A stretch of 64,000 nucleotides of DNA from an uncultured Coriobacteriaceae bacterium (GTDB lineage Bacteria; Actinomycetota; Coriobacteriia; Coriobacteriales; Coriobacteriaceae): the NCBI GenBank assembly GCA_944319885.1, contig CALUFC010000001.1, positions 62,001 through 126,000 of the forward strand, in the 5' to 3' direction. The translations under genes and the position numbers were made by a program. Below the pieces are notes generated by a model that had not been told where the DNA came from, did not search any database, and saw only the letters and a program-made list of their open reading frames with translations. Shown here piece by piece: positions 9,801 to 19,130 of the stretch (position 1 is the stretch's first letter; every line of letters begins with the position of its first letter).

Positions 9801-12800
9801 GCCGCTATAGGCATAGATAGCATCCGTGTTGCCATCGACGTACCCCATGAGCGCGCTGCCGGACATGACATGGTACCGCGCGTAGGCATAGGCGGTCTGG
9901 CTTGGCGCAAGAGAGGCCGTGGCCGTGAGGGCCGAGCCGTCGTGCGCGGTGTCAAGCGCGCCATGCTGGTTGGCAGCCATGCCGGGCAGCGTGGTGATCT
10001 GCTGGCCAACGGCGTAGATGGTGCCCTCATCGGTCTCACCGAGGCCAGCCGCCGCGGCGGTGAGCGGCCAGCCGGCAGCGCTCACGTTGCCGGCGGCGAT
10101 GTCTAGGCCGAGCCCATCCCCCAGCTTGCCGAGCGCGTCGCTGGTGATATGCAGCTCCCCTGCAACGTGGAACACCCTGCCCGAGGTTCCCGCCTCGAAG
10201 GAACCGGCGCTCTCGACATAGAGGTCCGCATCGTCTCCCATCCAGATGGGGTAATCGACGCTTGCCCCGTTGAACGCGCCGCCGCCCACAACGAGGTCGC
10301 CGTAGGACGTGACCTTGGTAAAGGTTCCGCCATCGATCTCGAGCTGGCAGGACAGATTCACCGAGCTGTTGCCAGTGTAGATGGTGTTGTAGGTGCCTCC
10401 GGTGATATGGACGGCATCGTTCGCGCTCGAGCTCTCGGAATGCTGCACGACCGAGTCGCGCAGGCCGGAAATGGTCCCGGTGGTGTTGAGATACACGGCG
10501 CGGTCGCCAACAACGGACGAGTTGTCGGGATTGCCCACGATGATCGCATGGCCGCGCCAGCTCTCGTCCTTGAAGCCGTCCGTGGAACCGTTGTCGCGGT
10601 TTACGAGCACCGACGTGTTGCCGTTCGCGACGAGCGTGCCGTTCTCCACGCGAATCATGTTCATGGGCGTGGTGTTGCCGAAGAAAGGCTTCTTCTGCCA
10701 AGCCTGGAGCTTCACGTCCTCGAGCACGAGCGTCGCGCCGTTCGTCACGATGAAGCCGCAGCGACGCAGGTCGGCGAAGCCCTGGCTGCCGGCAGCCGCC
10801 TTGATCACCACGTTATGGTCGACGGTATAGTACTGATTGTTGAGCGTGTTTCCGCTGTAGGTGCCGATCGCCGTCGAGTAGTCGCCGGGCAGGATGATCG
10901 TGCCGACGTTCGGGTTGGCGATGGCCTCCTTGAAGGCGGCGCGGCGCTGGTCCTCGTCGTTATCCTGGCCGTCGTAGTAGATCCCGGTCGAAAGATCGAC
11001 GATCTCCTTGCCAGCGATGTCCCGGTACACCTTGATCAGCTGCTCGAGCTGTTCAAGCTTGGAGAGGTTGCTCACCTGCGCCTGATCCGCGCCCTCAAGC
11101 TCCTCGTAGGCCGCACGCGCCGCCTCGACGTCCGCCTGGGCCGCGAGAATCGCCTCCGAGCCGGCATTCGGATCCGGCAGCGCATCGATCATGCCCATGA
11201 CCTTCTCGGCAGGGCTGAGGTTGTTGTCTTTGGTAATGGCAAAGGAGTCGATGCACGTGCTCTCGCCCGACGAGGCATCGTAGGCATAGCTCCGCCAGAA
11301 CAGCGTGTCGCCGTCGATCTCAAGTGTCGACCACACGGGCTGGTACTCCTGCCATGAGACCGCGCACGGCAGGTCGTTCTCCACGATATCGTAGTACTTG
11401 GAGCCGGAGGTCGAGGGGATCACGAACGTAGTGCCAGCAGGGTTTACCTGGGCTTCGTAGCGGTTGCCCGCGCTATCCGTCACGGTTTTGGTGGTCACGC
11501 TGGCCTCGGTGCCGTTCGTGAGCGACGGGGTGCGCATGTAGGTATGATCGTGACCGGAGAGCACGAGGTCGATGCCGTGCTGCGTGCAGAAGGTGTTGAG
11601 CCAACCGCGCAGCGCCACAACATCGGAATCGTTCTGATGCGAACCCTTGGAGTAGGGAGCCTTGTGCGTGACGAGCACCTTCCACGTGGTCTCGGCGGCG
11701 TCGGCCACGCCTGCAGCCCACTGCTGCTGGGCATCGCTTACCGCAGCGTCGCCGTCGTTGGTGTTGAGCACGATGTAGGTCACATCGCCCATGACAAACG
11801 AGTAATAGATTCCGGTCGAGGTATCCTGCTCGGGGATATCCACGTTGTAGTGCGCGGCGACGGCGTTCGCAAGCCGTTCGTCATCCTGGCGCGCCTCGTG
11901 ATTGCCAGCGACCGGCATCGTTGCCACCGCACGGGAGGCATCGGTGTCCATGAGCCAGCTCCAGTAGTTCTCGTTGGAGCCGTCGTCCACCATGTCGCCC
12001 AGGTGCAGCGCGAAGGCCTCGCCATCCACGCCGCCCTCGGCTGCGGCGAGCACCTGCTCGTAGGCATCGTAATCAGCCTCGGAGGCTCCCTGCGAGTCGG
12101 CAACCACGATCGCGGTGTAGCCCTCGGCGGGGTCCGCTGCATCACCGTCGACACGCACCGGATCGCTCCAGTAGCTATCGGCTGCGGAGCCCACGCGGTA
12201 GTAGAAATCGCCCGCAGGCACCGTGATTGTCGCGGTATGCCGATGCTCCTGCACGATCTCGTAATTGGTGATGAGTATGAGGTTGAGGGTTACCTTGGCC
12301 TTGTTGGCAACCACCGTGTTGCCGCTCGCGGTGATTACGTCTTCGCCGGCGTCCATGGCCTTCTCGGCAGCTGACGCATCGGCGATGCCCTTCGCTGCAA
12401 TCACCTGCACATCCGAGCCCTCGACATCCGTCGCGGTGTACCAGCTAAAGTTGCGCGAGCTGGCGCCGCCATCGGCGTCGAGCGACATCGACACCTGATC
12501 GGGAAGCGCCCCGTTCTCGACGGTGGGGTGCGGCTCGGGGTTCATGCTTGCCTTGAGCTGGACCGCGGCACCATCGACCACGTCGTCGAGCGTGTCTGCG
12601 TCGGTCGCAAAGCCTCGTATCATCGAGGAGGCGAGGCCGCCGATCTGGTTGTATACGCTGTCGGTGAGGTATTGGTCGATAAGCCCGTCGAGCAGGCCGC
12701 CCTCTCCGGTGAGATCGAGACCGAACTTGTCGAGCACCGTTGCAATCGAAGGGTTGTCGCTACCCAGCAGCGCCTGCACGGCGGTGTGCCACAGGGTGTT

Positions 12801-14834
12801 GCGCCCGAAGAGATTGTTCACATCGATGGTTGTGTTCTGGAGCACCTCGTTGATGAGCGGGAAGAGCACCTGGTCCAAAACCTGCTCCACCTTGTTCTGA
12901 AGCAGCGGGCTCGACGCAAGGTTCTCGAGTGCGCGGCGCATATTGTCAGACATCGGCTCCTTGTCCTGCCCCGAATTGTGGCGCTGGAACATGTCACGCA
13001 GAAGCTGACGAAGCGTATAGCTCTCGCCCAAGAACGGCGTCTCGTCAGGGTTGTCGGGATTGAGCAGGTTGACGTCGCCCACATTCTCAAGCAGGTCGCA
13101 GATCTCCTGCTCGAGCCGACCATTGGCAATGTAGTTCGCCTCGATCTGGTCGAGAACGCTCGCGACCTCCTCCTGGATGTCCTCGTTGCGAATGGTGAAA
13201 CTGGACAGCAGACCCGCCGCGCCCGAGGGGTCGAGATTCACGCCGGAGGTGTTGAACTCGCCCGTATCGTTCCAGGAAATATAGATCGAACCCAGGCTGT
13301 CGAGATCGACCGTCGTGCCGCTGCCCAAAAGCCCGGGGAGCGCATCGAAGAGCGTGTCGTAGAGGTCGAGACCGGCAATGTTTTGGAGCGCCGCGGGGAT
13401 GTCCACGAGCTGGTCGAGGTAGCGCGCCGCATAGCGCATGACAAGACGCGTGATAAATGACTCGCCCTCATCGTTTTTGTCACCGTACATGGCGTTCGTC
13501 ATGTACTCCTGCACGTCAACCATATCGGTATCCGTGACGCTGCCATTCGGCGCGTCGAGACGCGCGTTCATGGCCGCCTGCTCAACGCTGATCGACCAGA
13601 GATCGAGCGCGAGCTCGCCCTCGCCCGTAGCAGAGATGTTCGCGTAGTGGTACGGAGCAGGATAGGCGCACAGGCCACCCGTCTCGATGTCATAGATCAC
13701 GTTGCCCGCCGCGGTGGTGTAACTCGCCACGTCGTTCTCATGCATGTGACCGGAGAAGACGTAGTGGATACCCGCGTTTGCGAGCTGGGTGGCAATGGCG
13801 TTCGTGTTGTCCTTGACGGCTGTACCCTCGCCACCCTGGATGTCGATGCGATCGGTGATGAACTCAGTCTCGGCCGTACCCTGGTGGTTGAGAACCGGGT
13901 GATGCACGCCCGCAATGATGGTGTAGCCCTCCCCTGTGAGCTCTGCGGCCTCGGCCTTGACCCATGCGAGCAACGCGTCCGACATCATGCCGCCACCGCT
14001 TCCGGCGGCCTTGCCCTGGCCGTTGAAGTCGGCAGTGTAAACCTCGGTATCGATCATCATGAACGCGACGCCCGAGGAGGTCTTGGCAACATAGGAGAGC
14101 CCGCCCTGGCAGTCTGCGATACCGTCATCACCCAGGTCTTCGGCGTAGTAGTCGATGCCCGCGATCGTGCCGTTCGACGCCTCGATCGTGGCCTCGGCGT
14201 CATAGCCCATGCTCGCGTAGATCTCGCGGAAGTCAGCCTCCGTGGTGTAGAGGCTGCCCGTGCCGTTATCGCGCACCTGTGTATCGTTTTGGAACGTCAT
14301 GGCGCTGTCGTTGTAGAGGTCATGGTTGCCCGGAATCACGAGCACCGTGACGCCCGCCTCCTGGAGACGCGCCATCTGCTCTGCGAAGCCCTCGTGGCTC
14401 GCCTTCTCGCCCTCACTCGAGAGGTCGCCCGTCACGAGGAGGACGCTCGGCAGCTCGCGCGACCCATCGGCATCATCGGCCAGCATCTGATCGACCGCGC
14501 CTTCGGTAAGCGCGCCGTTCTCGCCCATGAGGCGCAGATCGCCCGAGATCTGGTTCTGGTAGTCCTCCGCGCGCGTACCCTGGTACTCGGCGGGGAAATA
14601 GTGCGGGTCGCTCATCACGCCGATTGAATATTGCTCCACCGTGCGCATGGCGGCGGCGCTGTCCGCCGGCGTCTGCTCCGCCACCGCCGCAACCGCTGGC
14701 GAAAGCGCAAGCGACGTTGCAGCAAGCACGGCAACGGCCGCGATGCGACCAACGGCGCTCCACACATGCACGCGCATCAATGCGTTCGTTATCAAACGAA
14801 GCCGCTCCTTGAACCAACACAACAAATGTGACAT
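6837..14834 (-). CDS. Giant cell-wall protein: two metallophosphoesterases, beta-helix, Ig-like domains, sorting signal
   Basis: A 2665-aa secreted multidomain protein. Residues 20-52 form a signal peptide (cleavage near AVAAVAEQ). Domain 1, about 70-380, is a calcineurin-like phosphoesterase: DPH 76-78, GDLS 136-139, GNHD 169-172, HH 311-312, GHMH 362-365. Domain 2, about 900-1105, resembles purple-acid-phosphatase-type esterases: VVADSQG, LHLGDMVDD, VAGNHEA, VTHKAPY, SGHDHTYM. A region around 1310-1580 rich in N, G and T looks like a right-handed beta-helix. A Big_2 Ig-like domain (WESSDEDVATVD) follows near 1690-1770, then further beta-rich modules. The tail is a G/N/P-rich spacer, LPTTSD near 2630, a hydrophobic helix and RHRSR. 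The start at 14834 has GGAG-type signals; a later ATG at 14777 is possible. Likely role: surface phosphate scavenging from nucleotides or phosphoesters. Substrates are unknown. Confidence 0.85.
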   Translation of the reverse strand: MSHLLCWFKERLRLITNALMRVHVWSAVGRIAAVAVLAATSLALSPAVAAVAEQTPADSAAAMRTVEQYSIGVMSDPHYFPAEYQGTRAEDYQNQISGDLRLMGENGALTEGAVDQMLADDADGSRELPSVLLVTGDLSSEGEKASHEGFAEQMARLQEAGVTVLVIPGNHDLYNDSAMTFQNDTQVRDNGTGSLYTTEADFREIYASMGYDAEATIEASNGTIAGIDYYAEDLGDDGIADCQGGLSYVAKTSSGVAFMMIDTEVYTADFNGQGKAAGSGGGMMSDALLAWVKAEAAELTGEGYTIIAGVHHPVLNHQGTAETEFITDRIDIQGGEGTAVKDNTNAIATQLANAGIHYVFSGHMHENDVASYTTAAGNVIYDIETGGLCAYPAPYHYANISATGEGELALDLWSISVEQAAMNARLDAPNGSVTDTDMVDVQEYMTNAMYGDKNDEGESFITRLVMRYAARYLDQLVDIPAALQNIAGLDLYDTLFDALPGLLGSGTTVDLDSLGSIYISWNDTGEFNTSGVNLDPSGAAGLLSSFTIRNEDIQEEVASVLDQIEANYIANGRLEQEICDLLENVGDVNLLNPDNPDETPFLGESYTLRQLLRDMFQRHNSGQDKEPMSDNMRRALENLASSPLLQNKVEQVLDQVLFPLINEVLQNTTIDVNNLFGRNTLWHTAVQALLGSDNPSIATVLDKFGLDLTGEGGLLDGLIDQYLTDSVYNQIGGLASSMIRGFATDADTLDDVVDGAAVQLKASMNPEPHPTVENGALPDQVSMSLDADGGASSRNFSWYTATDVEGSDVQVIAAKGIADASAAEKAMDAGEDVITASGNTVVANKAKVTLNLILITNYEIVQEHRHTATITVPAGDFYYRVGSAADSYWSDPVRVDGDAADPAEGYTAIVVADSQGASEADYDAYEQVLAAAEGGVDGEAFALHLGDMVDDGSNENYWSWLMDTDASRAVATMPVAGNHEARQDDERLANAVAAHYNVDIPEQDTSTGIYYSFVMGDVTYIVLNTNDGDAAVSDAQQQWAAGVADAAETTWKVLVTHKAPYSKGSHQNDSDVVALRGWLNTFCTQHGIDLVLSGHDHTYMRTPSLTNGTEASVTTKTVTDSAGNRYEAQVNPAGTTFVIPSTSGSKYYDIVENDLPCAVSWQEYQPVWSTLEIDGDTLFWRSYAYDASSGESTCIDSFAITKDNNLSPAEKVMGMIDALPDPNAGSEAILAAQADVEAARAAYEELEGADQAQVSNLSKLEQLEQLIKVYRDIAGKEIVDLSTGIYYDGQDNDEDQRRAAFKEAIANPNVGTIILPGDYSTAIGTYSGNTLNNQYYTVDHNVVIKAAAGSQGFADLRRCGFIVTNGATLVLEDVKLQAWQKKPFFGNTTPMNMIRVENGTLVANGNTSVLVNRDNGSTDGFKDESWRGHAIIVGNPDNSSVVGDRAVYLNTTGTISGLRDSVVQHSESSSANDAVHITGGTYNTIYTGNSSVNLSCQLEIDGGTFTKVTSYGDLVVGGGAFNGASVDYPIWMGDDADLYVESAGSFEAGTSGRVFHVAGELHITSDALGKLGDGLGLDIAAGNVSAAGWPLTAAAAGLGETDEGTIYAVGQQITTLPGMAANQHGALDTAHDGSALTATASLAPSQTAYAYARYHVMSGSALMGYVDGNTDAIYAYSGYTMLSNPSASISLMANPGAIVAWDESEPPTVDLTATIEPHDATSLITWESSDEDVATVDDAGHVTFKTAGQVTITATHATTGAKATIVLMAVAPAVTGSDTYGADVEGGLRYGFELKAGDFTLDTLPAGYTVAWSLNDGAAATVTPGANPLAATLARTEDGASTVTITATLMKDDQPTGIAASKQVAIEGVPVELQQLTVTPDEGNTGFTYDGSAKAFGFTVAPEGVAADSFTVEYRAADAAETDSWSGEAPVNAGTYDVRVTRAADDTYEAYSQVFEEGLVIAKATYTAPDIRYASGETTGSVRIILQNGNADMYYWSESDDLSDALEAENNEFEVDRAGTFYIFAPADENHNASEVKTAGVIKVTFDDGDGIEGEETEGAVFTDGATDVLMAPGQALRSWGGMPEVSWEGHELVGWTAPDGSTVTDLTAIHESMTLAAQWNPPAPEPGPVVPTAPDASTVAQLPGVSVVLRDINELNGAEAYGEHPDVAYAAGGENPLIADSFTVAEPAQDAQTGAWTAQVTLDGGAYLNAYSAANGAHYFADPEDQEGERIFILAYDAATGAWAVADGEDTSFAFDITCLTLRPADAEIYTGGESETGGHFVDQYVVDGQGEAYAIDELNSLLAGQTARIAYFDESGTEITDDTQPGTYEARIVIEGASRSNGEAVVTVDGKQYAYALEPAELVIRSVSDSTEAERGDLNVDLLAATDAASVQSALAETAGGVVASLPAGTTINFNGNAGVPLADTSGVTLLSDDLLPGQRETELVDHAEEQLGVEIGTADTYDFQYLDLVDESQSNAWVSSSLGTDIYWRIPEGADPSSIRVYHFNGLHRDYDADDAEVSDLIAASTVETVAVQVDEANGYVSFHVDESGFSPFLMTWEQAEEPGTDPGNPDPDPERPAPNPDNPGGGNVDGGMNTGGTSGGSTGGSAGGDSGEGHDGTSASSQQEGGKLPTTSDMLSSLGISIVVLGVLIGGTGLILRHRSR

Positions 14835-15341
14835 GCCCGCTCCGTCTCTCCATAGCTGTCGCCAACGAACAGGATCATTCGAAAGAAAGGATAGTGAGCG
14901 ATTGTCATGCCCTTTCAAGGGGACCTTCAGCTTGTCTTGAGCGTACGGTAAAGCGCAGCGGCGATATCCCGCCGTGATAGCGCGGCGATGTAAAGGGACA
15001 ATCAGGAGCGCGTCATAGAGCCGTGAGTATTCGCGGTGAAACCATCGCCACCGACAGGTCACGTACGGGAAATTCGCATGCGTAACCGTTCGCCCGGTAA
15101 ACCGTGCCGTCCAGCGGCCGGGAAATTTCTTTTCTCGCTATCGCGTAGTCTCCTACCCCAATTCGCCGTCCGCTACCTGCCTTGTTAGACGCTTGTGAGA
15201 TGTTCTGGAATCTCACCCCTCTAGTTCTGTGAGATGCACCTTGCTACGGTGGTTTTCACGTAGTTCGCAGCTATGCACAACAGGGAGCGCAGTGCATGGG
15301 CGTAGGCGGTGCGCAGGCGAGAGCGGGCGGGAGAATGCAGG
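14835..15341. other. Divergent intergenic region, no gene recognised
   Basis: A 507-nt gap between the giant surface protein (minus) and the AbiEi/Vsr-like gene (plus). An open frame extends from the surface-protein gene to 15062 but lacks a ribosome site, and its residues look non-secretory. A small hairpin occurs at 15195-15216 (GTGAGAT with ATCTCAC, 8-nt loop). On the minus strand TTGAAA followed 19 nt later by TATCCT near 14890-14925 is a weak promoter candidate for the surface protein. I found no tRNA or recognisable structured RNA. Confidence 0.5.
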
Positions 15342-16400
15342 ATGAGCAGAGCATCGGGAGCACAGCGGTCGTCACGCCAACGAGCCCGCATGCACGGGCT
15401 ACTCGTCGCATGCCATGAAACCCGGCGGTGCCTTGTCGCCCCCGACCCCTCAGGAAGGCGCTGTCTGAAACGACTCGTCGCATGCGGCGAAGTCGTAGAG
15501 CCACATCCGCACCTCTTCGCCCTGCGCTCGCTATGGAACACGCTGCCGCATCAGGAGCGCATGCGCTGGGTGTTGCGCACGCTCGCGCGCGAACACCCGA
15601 ATTGGGTCTTTTGCTCGTTCAGCGCTGCCCTGATCCATGAGCTCCCGGTGTCGCATCGCCTGCTCACCCCGATACACGTCTGTACGAGCCAGGATGCACC
15701 AACCCGCAGCAATCCGTATGTGCACCGTCATCGCTACAAGCGCATCGAACATGAAGCGATCGACGACATCAACGTTACGCCGCTTGTCCAGACGGCGATC
15801 GATTGCATGGCGCAGACGTCGTTTCCCAACGGCCTCGCCATCGCCGACGGTCTGCTTGGCATGCTCGATGTCGAACGCGAGCTCCTTGAGGAGATGGTCC
15901 TTCTCATGATGCGCGGCAAAAGGGGATGCATGCAGGCGCGCGCATGCGCATCATGGGCAGACGGCAGAGCGGAAAGCGGGGGCGAATCGATTGCACGAGC
16001 CATCATGATCGAAGCCGGTATAGTCCCAACAACCATCCAGGCTACGTATCCTCGCCCCGACAATCTCCTGCGCACTATGCGGGCCGATTTCTCTTTTCAC
16101 CTGGTTACAGAGCGCGTGGTACTTGGCGAGCTCGATGGACTCGAAAAATATCAAAACAAGCAGATGCTTGGCGGCTGCACAACGGTTGAGAAGCTCGTTG
16201 CCGAACGTCAGCGAGAATCACGGATCACGATGCTCGGCATGCCCGTCGTCCGGTTCACCATGAACGATGTCTGGCGGCCCGGACGTCTTGCGTGGCTGCT
16301 CTCGCTCGCCGGCGTGACGCCCGAGACGCTCGTAGCGAGCGATTACCGCTCAACCGCGAAAAAACCTCCGCGAATCCCGTATCCCCCATCCCTTTTGTAA
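15342..16400 (+). CDS. AbiEi-type antitoxin-like / Vsr-like (DUF559-type) nuclease-fold protein
   Basis: Cytoplasmic protein of 352 aa resembling the actinobacterial family often named AbiEi family antitoxin domain or DUF559 protein. The N-terminal region (about 30-70) reads like a winged helix (RRCLKRLVACGEVVEPHPHLFAL); the middle (about 85-180) has the FCSFSAALIHELPV segment typical of these proteins; the C-terminal ~120 residues contain ADFSF, LGELDGLEKY and LVAERQRESRI, matching a Vsr-like PD-(D/E)xK arrangement (Asp...Glu-x-Asp). Start at 15342 follows GGAG by 8 nt. No toxin (AbiEii) gene is adjacent. It could be a solitary defence-related nuclease or regulator. The family call is by motif reading and is moderate. 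Confidence 0.6.
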   Translation: MSRASGAQRSSRQRARMHGLLVACHETRRCLVAPDPSGRRCLKRLVACGEVVEPHPHLFALRSLWNTLPHQERMRWVLRTLAREHPNWVFCSFSAALIHELPVSHRLLTPIHVCTSQDAPTRSNPYVHRHRYKRIEHEAIDDINVTPLVQTAIDCMAQTSFPNGLAIADGLLGMLDVERELLEEMVLLMMRGKRGCMQARACASWADGRAESGGESIARAIMIEAGIVPTTIQATYPRPDNLLRTMRADFSFHLVTERVVLGELDGLEKYQNKQMLGGCTTVEKLVAERQRESRITMLGMPVVRFTMNDVWRPGRLAWLLSLAGVTPETLVASDYRSTAKKPPRIPYPPSLL

Positions 16401-16404
16401 AGAG

Positions 16405-16467
16405 ATGGTGCCTATCGAACCATTAAGGGGCCTCAAATGGGCCCCTTAATGGTTCACGAAGCACTAT
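16405..16467. repeat. 63-nt palindromic element, copy 2
   Basis: Same length and end sequences as the element at 4618-4680. Inner arms 16417-16432 and 16440-16455 are perfectly complementary (arm core ACCATTAAGGGGCC) with a 7-nt loop; outer arms pair imperfectly (ATGGTG with CACTAT). It starts four nt after the stop of the AbiEi/Vsr-like gene and lies between convergent genes, as copy 1 does. Inner arm and loop sequences differ from copy 1 in a compensated way, keeping the stem. Confidence 0.8.
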
Positions 16468-16527
16468 TTGGTGCCGCGATTGTTCTGAAATGCGACTGCT
16501 GGCAGCCGCTCGCCGACAGAGTGAGCG

Positions 16528-18366
16528 CTACTTGTTCACCTGGCCCGCGCGAACGGCGGCTTTCTTGCGCGCCGTGGCATCCAGGATGCGCTTGCGCAGG
16601 CGGATGTTCTTGGGCGTGACCTCTACGAGCTCATCATCGGCGATGTACTCGAGCGCCTCCTCGAGCGTGAAGGTACGCGGCGGCGTGAGCTGCACGGCGA
16701 TGTCGGCGGTCGAGGAGCGCTGGTTGCCGAGGTTCTTGGTGCGCGCGATGTTCACCACCATATCGCCCGGCTTGTTGCGCTCGCCCACGAGCATGCCCTC
16801 ATAGCACTCGGTGCCCGGCTCCACGAAGAGCTGCCCGCGCTCCTGCAGCGTACCGAGCGCATACGCCACCGCTTTCTCGGTGGTCATGGAGATCATGGCG
16901 CCGTTGTTGCGCTGGCCGAGCTCGCCGGCGTACGGGCCGTATTCCAAGAACGTGTGGTAGAACACGCCCTCGCCGTGGGTAACGTTCAGAATGCGATTCT
17001 TGAGACCCATGATGCCGCGCGTGGGGATCTTGAACTCGATATGCGTCACGGTGTTGCCGGCGTGCATGTTGGTCATGGTGCCGCCCGCGTTGCCGAAGAT
17101 CTCGATGACCTTGCCCGAGTACTCATCGGGGCACTCCACCACGGCCTGCTCGACCGGCTCCATGCGGTTGCCGTTCTCGTCCTTCTTGATGAGGACGCGC
17201 GGACGCCCCACCTGGAACTCGTAGCCCTCGCGGCGCATGGTCTCCATGAGCACCGAAAGATGCAGGATGCCGCGGCCGGAAACCTCGACGCCGCTCTTAT
17301 CCTCGAGCTCCTCGATCTTCATGGTCACGTTGTTCTCGGCCTCCTGGGCCAGGCGCTCCTTGAGCTGGCGCGCGCCCACGATGTCGCCATCGCGACCCAC
17401 GAGCGGCGAAGTCGATGCCTCGAACACAATGGACAGCGTAGGAGGATCAATCTCGATGGGATCGAGGTGCACCGGAGCATCGGGGTCGGTGTACACATCG
17501 CCGATATCGGTGTGGTCGATACCCACCACGGCGGCGATATCGCCCGCCTGCACCTCGCTGCACTCGGTGCGGCCGAGATAGTCGAACGTGAAGAGCTGCT
17601 TGACGGTCTGCACGCTCGAGCTGCCGTCGTTTTTAACCACCAGAATCTTGTCGCCGGCGTGCAGGGTGCCGGAGTAGATGCGGCCGATGCCGATGCGGCC
17701 GACGTAGCTCGAGTGGTCGATGGTCACGCACTGCATGGCGAGCGGGGCGGCTTCATCGACCTCCGGCGCGGGCATGTCGGCGAGAATCATGTCGAGCAGC
17801 GGATACATATCCTGGTTGTCGTCATCGGGCTGGTAGCGCGCGTATCCGTTCACCGCGCTCGCGTACACCACATGCTCCATGGCGAACTCGAGCTGCTCGT
17901 CGTTGGCACCAAGATCAGCCATGAGATCGAGGCAGTCGTTGTACGCGCGCTCGGGATCGGCACCCGGGCGATCGATCTTGTTGATCACGATCATGACGCG
18001 CAAGCCAGTGGCGATGGCATGGGAGAGCACGAAACGGGTCTGGGGCATGGGGCCTTCGAACGCGTCGACGAGCAACAGGGCGCCATCGGCCATCTTGAGC
18101 ACGCGCTCCACCTCGCCGCCGAAGTCGGCGTGGCCGGGGGTGTCGATCACGTTGATCTTGACGCCTTTGTACTCGATGGAGCAGTTCTTCGCGAGAATGG
18201 TGATGCCGCGCTCGCGCTCCTGATCGTTGGAATCGAGCACGCGCTCCTCGACCTGCTGGTTGGCACGGAAGGCGTCCGTGGCGCGCAGCAGCTTGTCGAC
18301 AAGCGTGGTCTTACCGTGGTCGACGTGTGCGATGATCGCGATGTTCCTGAGATTCTCAACGCGCAT
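16528..18366 (-). CDS. typA: Ribosome-associated GTPase TypA/BipA
   Basis: Translational GTPase acting on the ribosome, linked to 50S assembly and stress growth. The 612 aa carry G1 (AHVDHGKT), G2 region ([12 protein letters not shown]), G3 ([12 protein letters not shown]), G4 (NKIDRPGA) and G5 (ASAVNGYA), then domain II, the EF-G-like domains III and V, and the TypA-specific C-terminal domain ([27 protein letters not shown]). The start at 18366 ([12 protein letters not shown]) has GGGGAG upstream; upstream in-frame extension to 18507 is unlikely. It is monocistronic and convergent with the AbiEi/Vsr-like gene. Confidence 0.96.
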   Translation of the reverse strand: MRVENLRNIAIIAHVDHGKTTLVDKLLRATDAFRANQQVEERVLDSNDQERERGITILAKNCSIEYKGVKINVIDTPGHADFGGEVERVLKMADGALLLVDAFEGPMPQTRFVLSHAIATGLRVMIVINKIDRPGADPERAYNDCLDLMADLGANDEQLEFAMEHVVYASAVNGYARYQPDDDNQDMYPLLDMILADMPAPEVDEAAPLAMQCVTIDHSSYVGRIGIGRIYSGTLHAGDKILVVKNDGSSSVQTVKQLFTFDYLGRTECSEVQAGDIAAVVGIDHTDIGDVYTDPDAPVHLDPIEIDPPTLSIVFEASTSPLVGRDGDIVGARQLKERLAQEAENNVTMKIEELEDKSGVEVSGRGILHLSVLMETMRREGYEFQVGRPRVLIKKDENGNRMEPVEQAVVECPDEYSGKVIEIFGNAGGTMTNMHAGNTVTHIEFKIPTRGIMGLKNRILNVTHGEGVFYHTFLEYGPYAGELGQRNNGAMISMTTEKAVAYALGTLQERGQLFVEPGTECYEGMLVGERNKPGDMVVNIARTKNLGNQRSSTADIAVQLTPPRTFTLEEALEYIADDELVEVTPKNIRLRKRILDATARKKAAVRAGQVNK

Positions 18367-18592
18367 GATGTTCTGCTCCCCTATTCGTTTTACGCGCCGC
18401 GCGAAGCGACTCCGACGGCGCGGTTTTGGCTTCATAGATATATGTCGGATGGTGCCTATGCTGGTGATGCACGCGACGCGCAGGCATCCCGTAGCGCAAA
18501 CAGCCATTATAGTAAACGAAAAAGAGGTAAGCGGCAGCGTTTGCTCTGCAAGCGCTCTGTATCGCTAGAAATCCACGCTGTGGGCGCACCCG

Positions 18593-19042
18593 TTAGATGA
18601 GCGGTGGCTCCTCGCCGGCAGGCTCGGGATCGGCCCACCCGAACGCATCCCCGCCGCCTGCATTCTCAAAAAGCACGTATGCCGAATACCCCACCGGCAA
18701 CGCGCGCTCAAAAAAGCTCACGAGCACGGCATCGTGATAGGCACCCTCAACTTCGACCGCGCCGGCGTATGCGATGGCGTACCGATCCATCTTGCCCATA
18801 CCATCGGCGGGAGCACCCTTGGCGTTCTGCACGATAAACGCTTGCGCGGCCTCCAGGCAGGCCTCCTCGCCATCATCGGAAAACGCAGCCTCAATGCGGC
18901 CGGACGCTGCATCCTCGGCACAGACCACCACGCCGGGATCGCGGCCCTCGGCAAGCTCGTCGAGCATGAAGCCGATGAGGTCGCACACCATCTCATCGAG
19001 CTCGGGCGACACCGCGCCCGTATGCTGCTGCGCATTGCTCAT
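18593..19042 (-). CDS. Hypothetical acidic protein, 149 aa
   Basis: I do not recognise this family. The start at 19042 (MSNAQQHTG) follows GGAAGGGG by 8 nt. The protein is acidic, has no signal peptide or membrane helix, and reads as one compact domain: a helical N-terminus (ELDEMVCDLIGFMLDELAEGRDPG), a strand-rich middle (VVVCAEDAASGRIEAAF) and YHDAVLVSFFERALPVGYSAYVLFENAG near the end, with a Pro/Glu-rich tail. It lies 88 nt downstream of the J-domain gene on the same strand and could be the last gene of that transcript. Confidence 0.7.
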   Translation of the reverse strand: MSNAQQHTGAVSPELDEMVCDLIGFMLDELAEGRDPGVVVCAEDAASGRIEAAFSDDGEEACLEAAQAFIVQNAKGAPADGMGKMDRYAIAYAGAVEVEGAYHDAVLVSFFERALPVGYSAYVLFENAGGGDAFGWADPEPAGEEPPLI

Positions 19043-19130
19043 GTCGAGAACCCCTTCCATACGATGCAGGGTCATTCTAGCACGGCGGCCCGCGCAGGGC
19101 GGCGGGCGGTCGTCGGCGTGATATGCAGTC

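Noticed and set aside
14835-15062. N-terminal extension of the giant surface protein to 15062
   Set aside because: The added 76 residues would bury the signal peptide; the ATG at 14834 has a usable ribosome site.
16954-18600. Plus-strand open frame of about 548 codons opposite typA
   Set aside because: Shadow of typA; His/Leu/Val-biased composition and no ribosome site.
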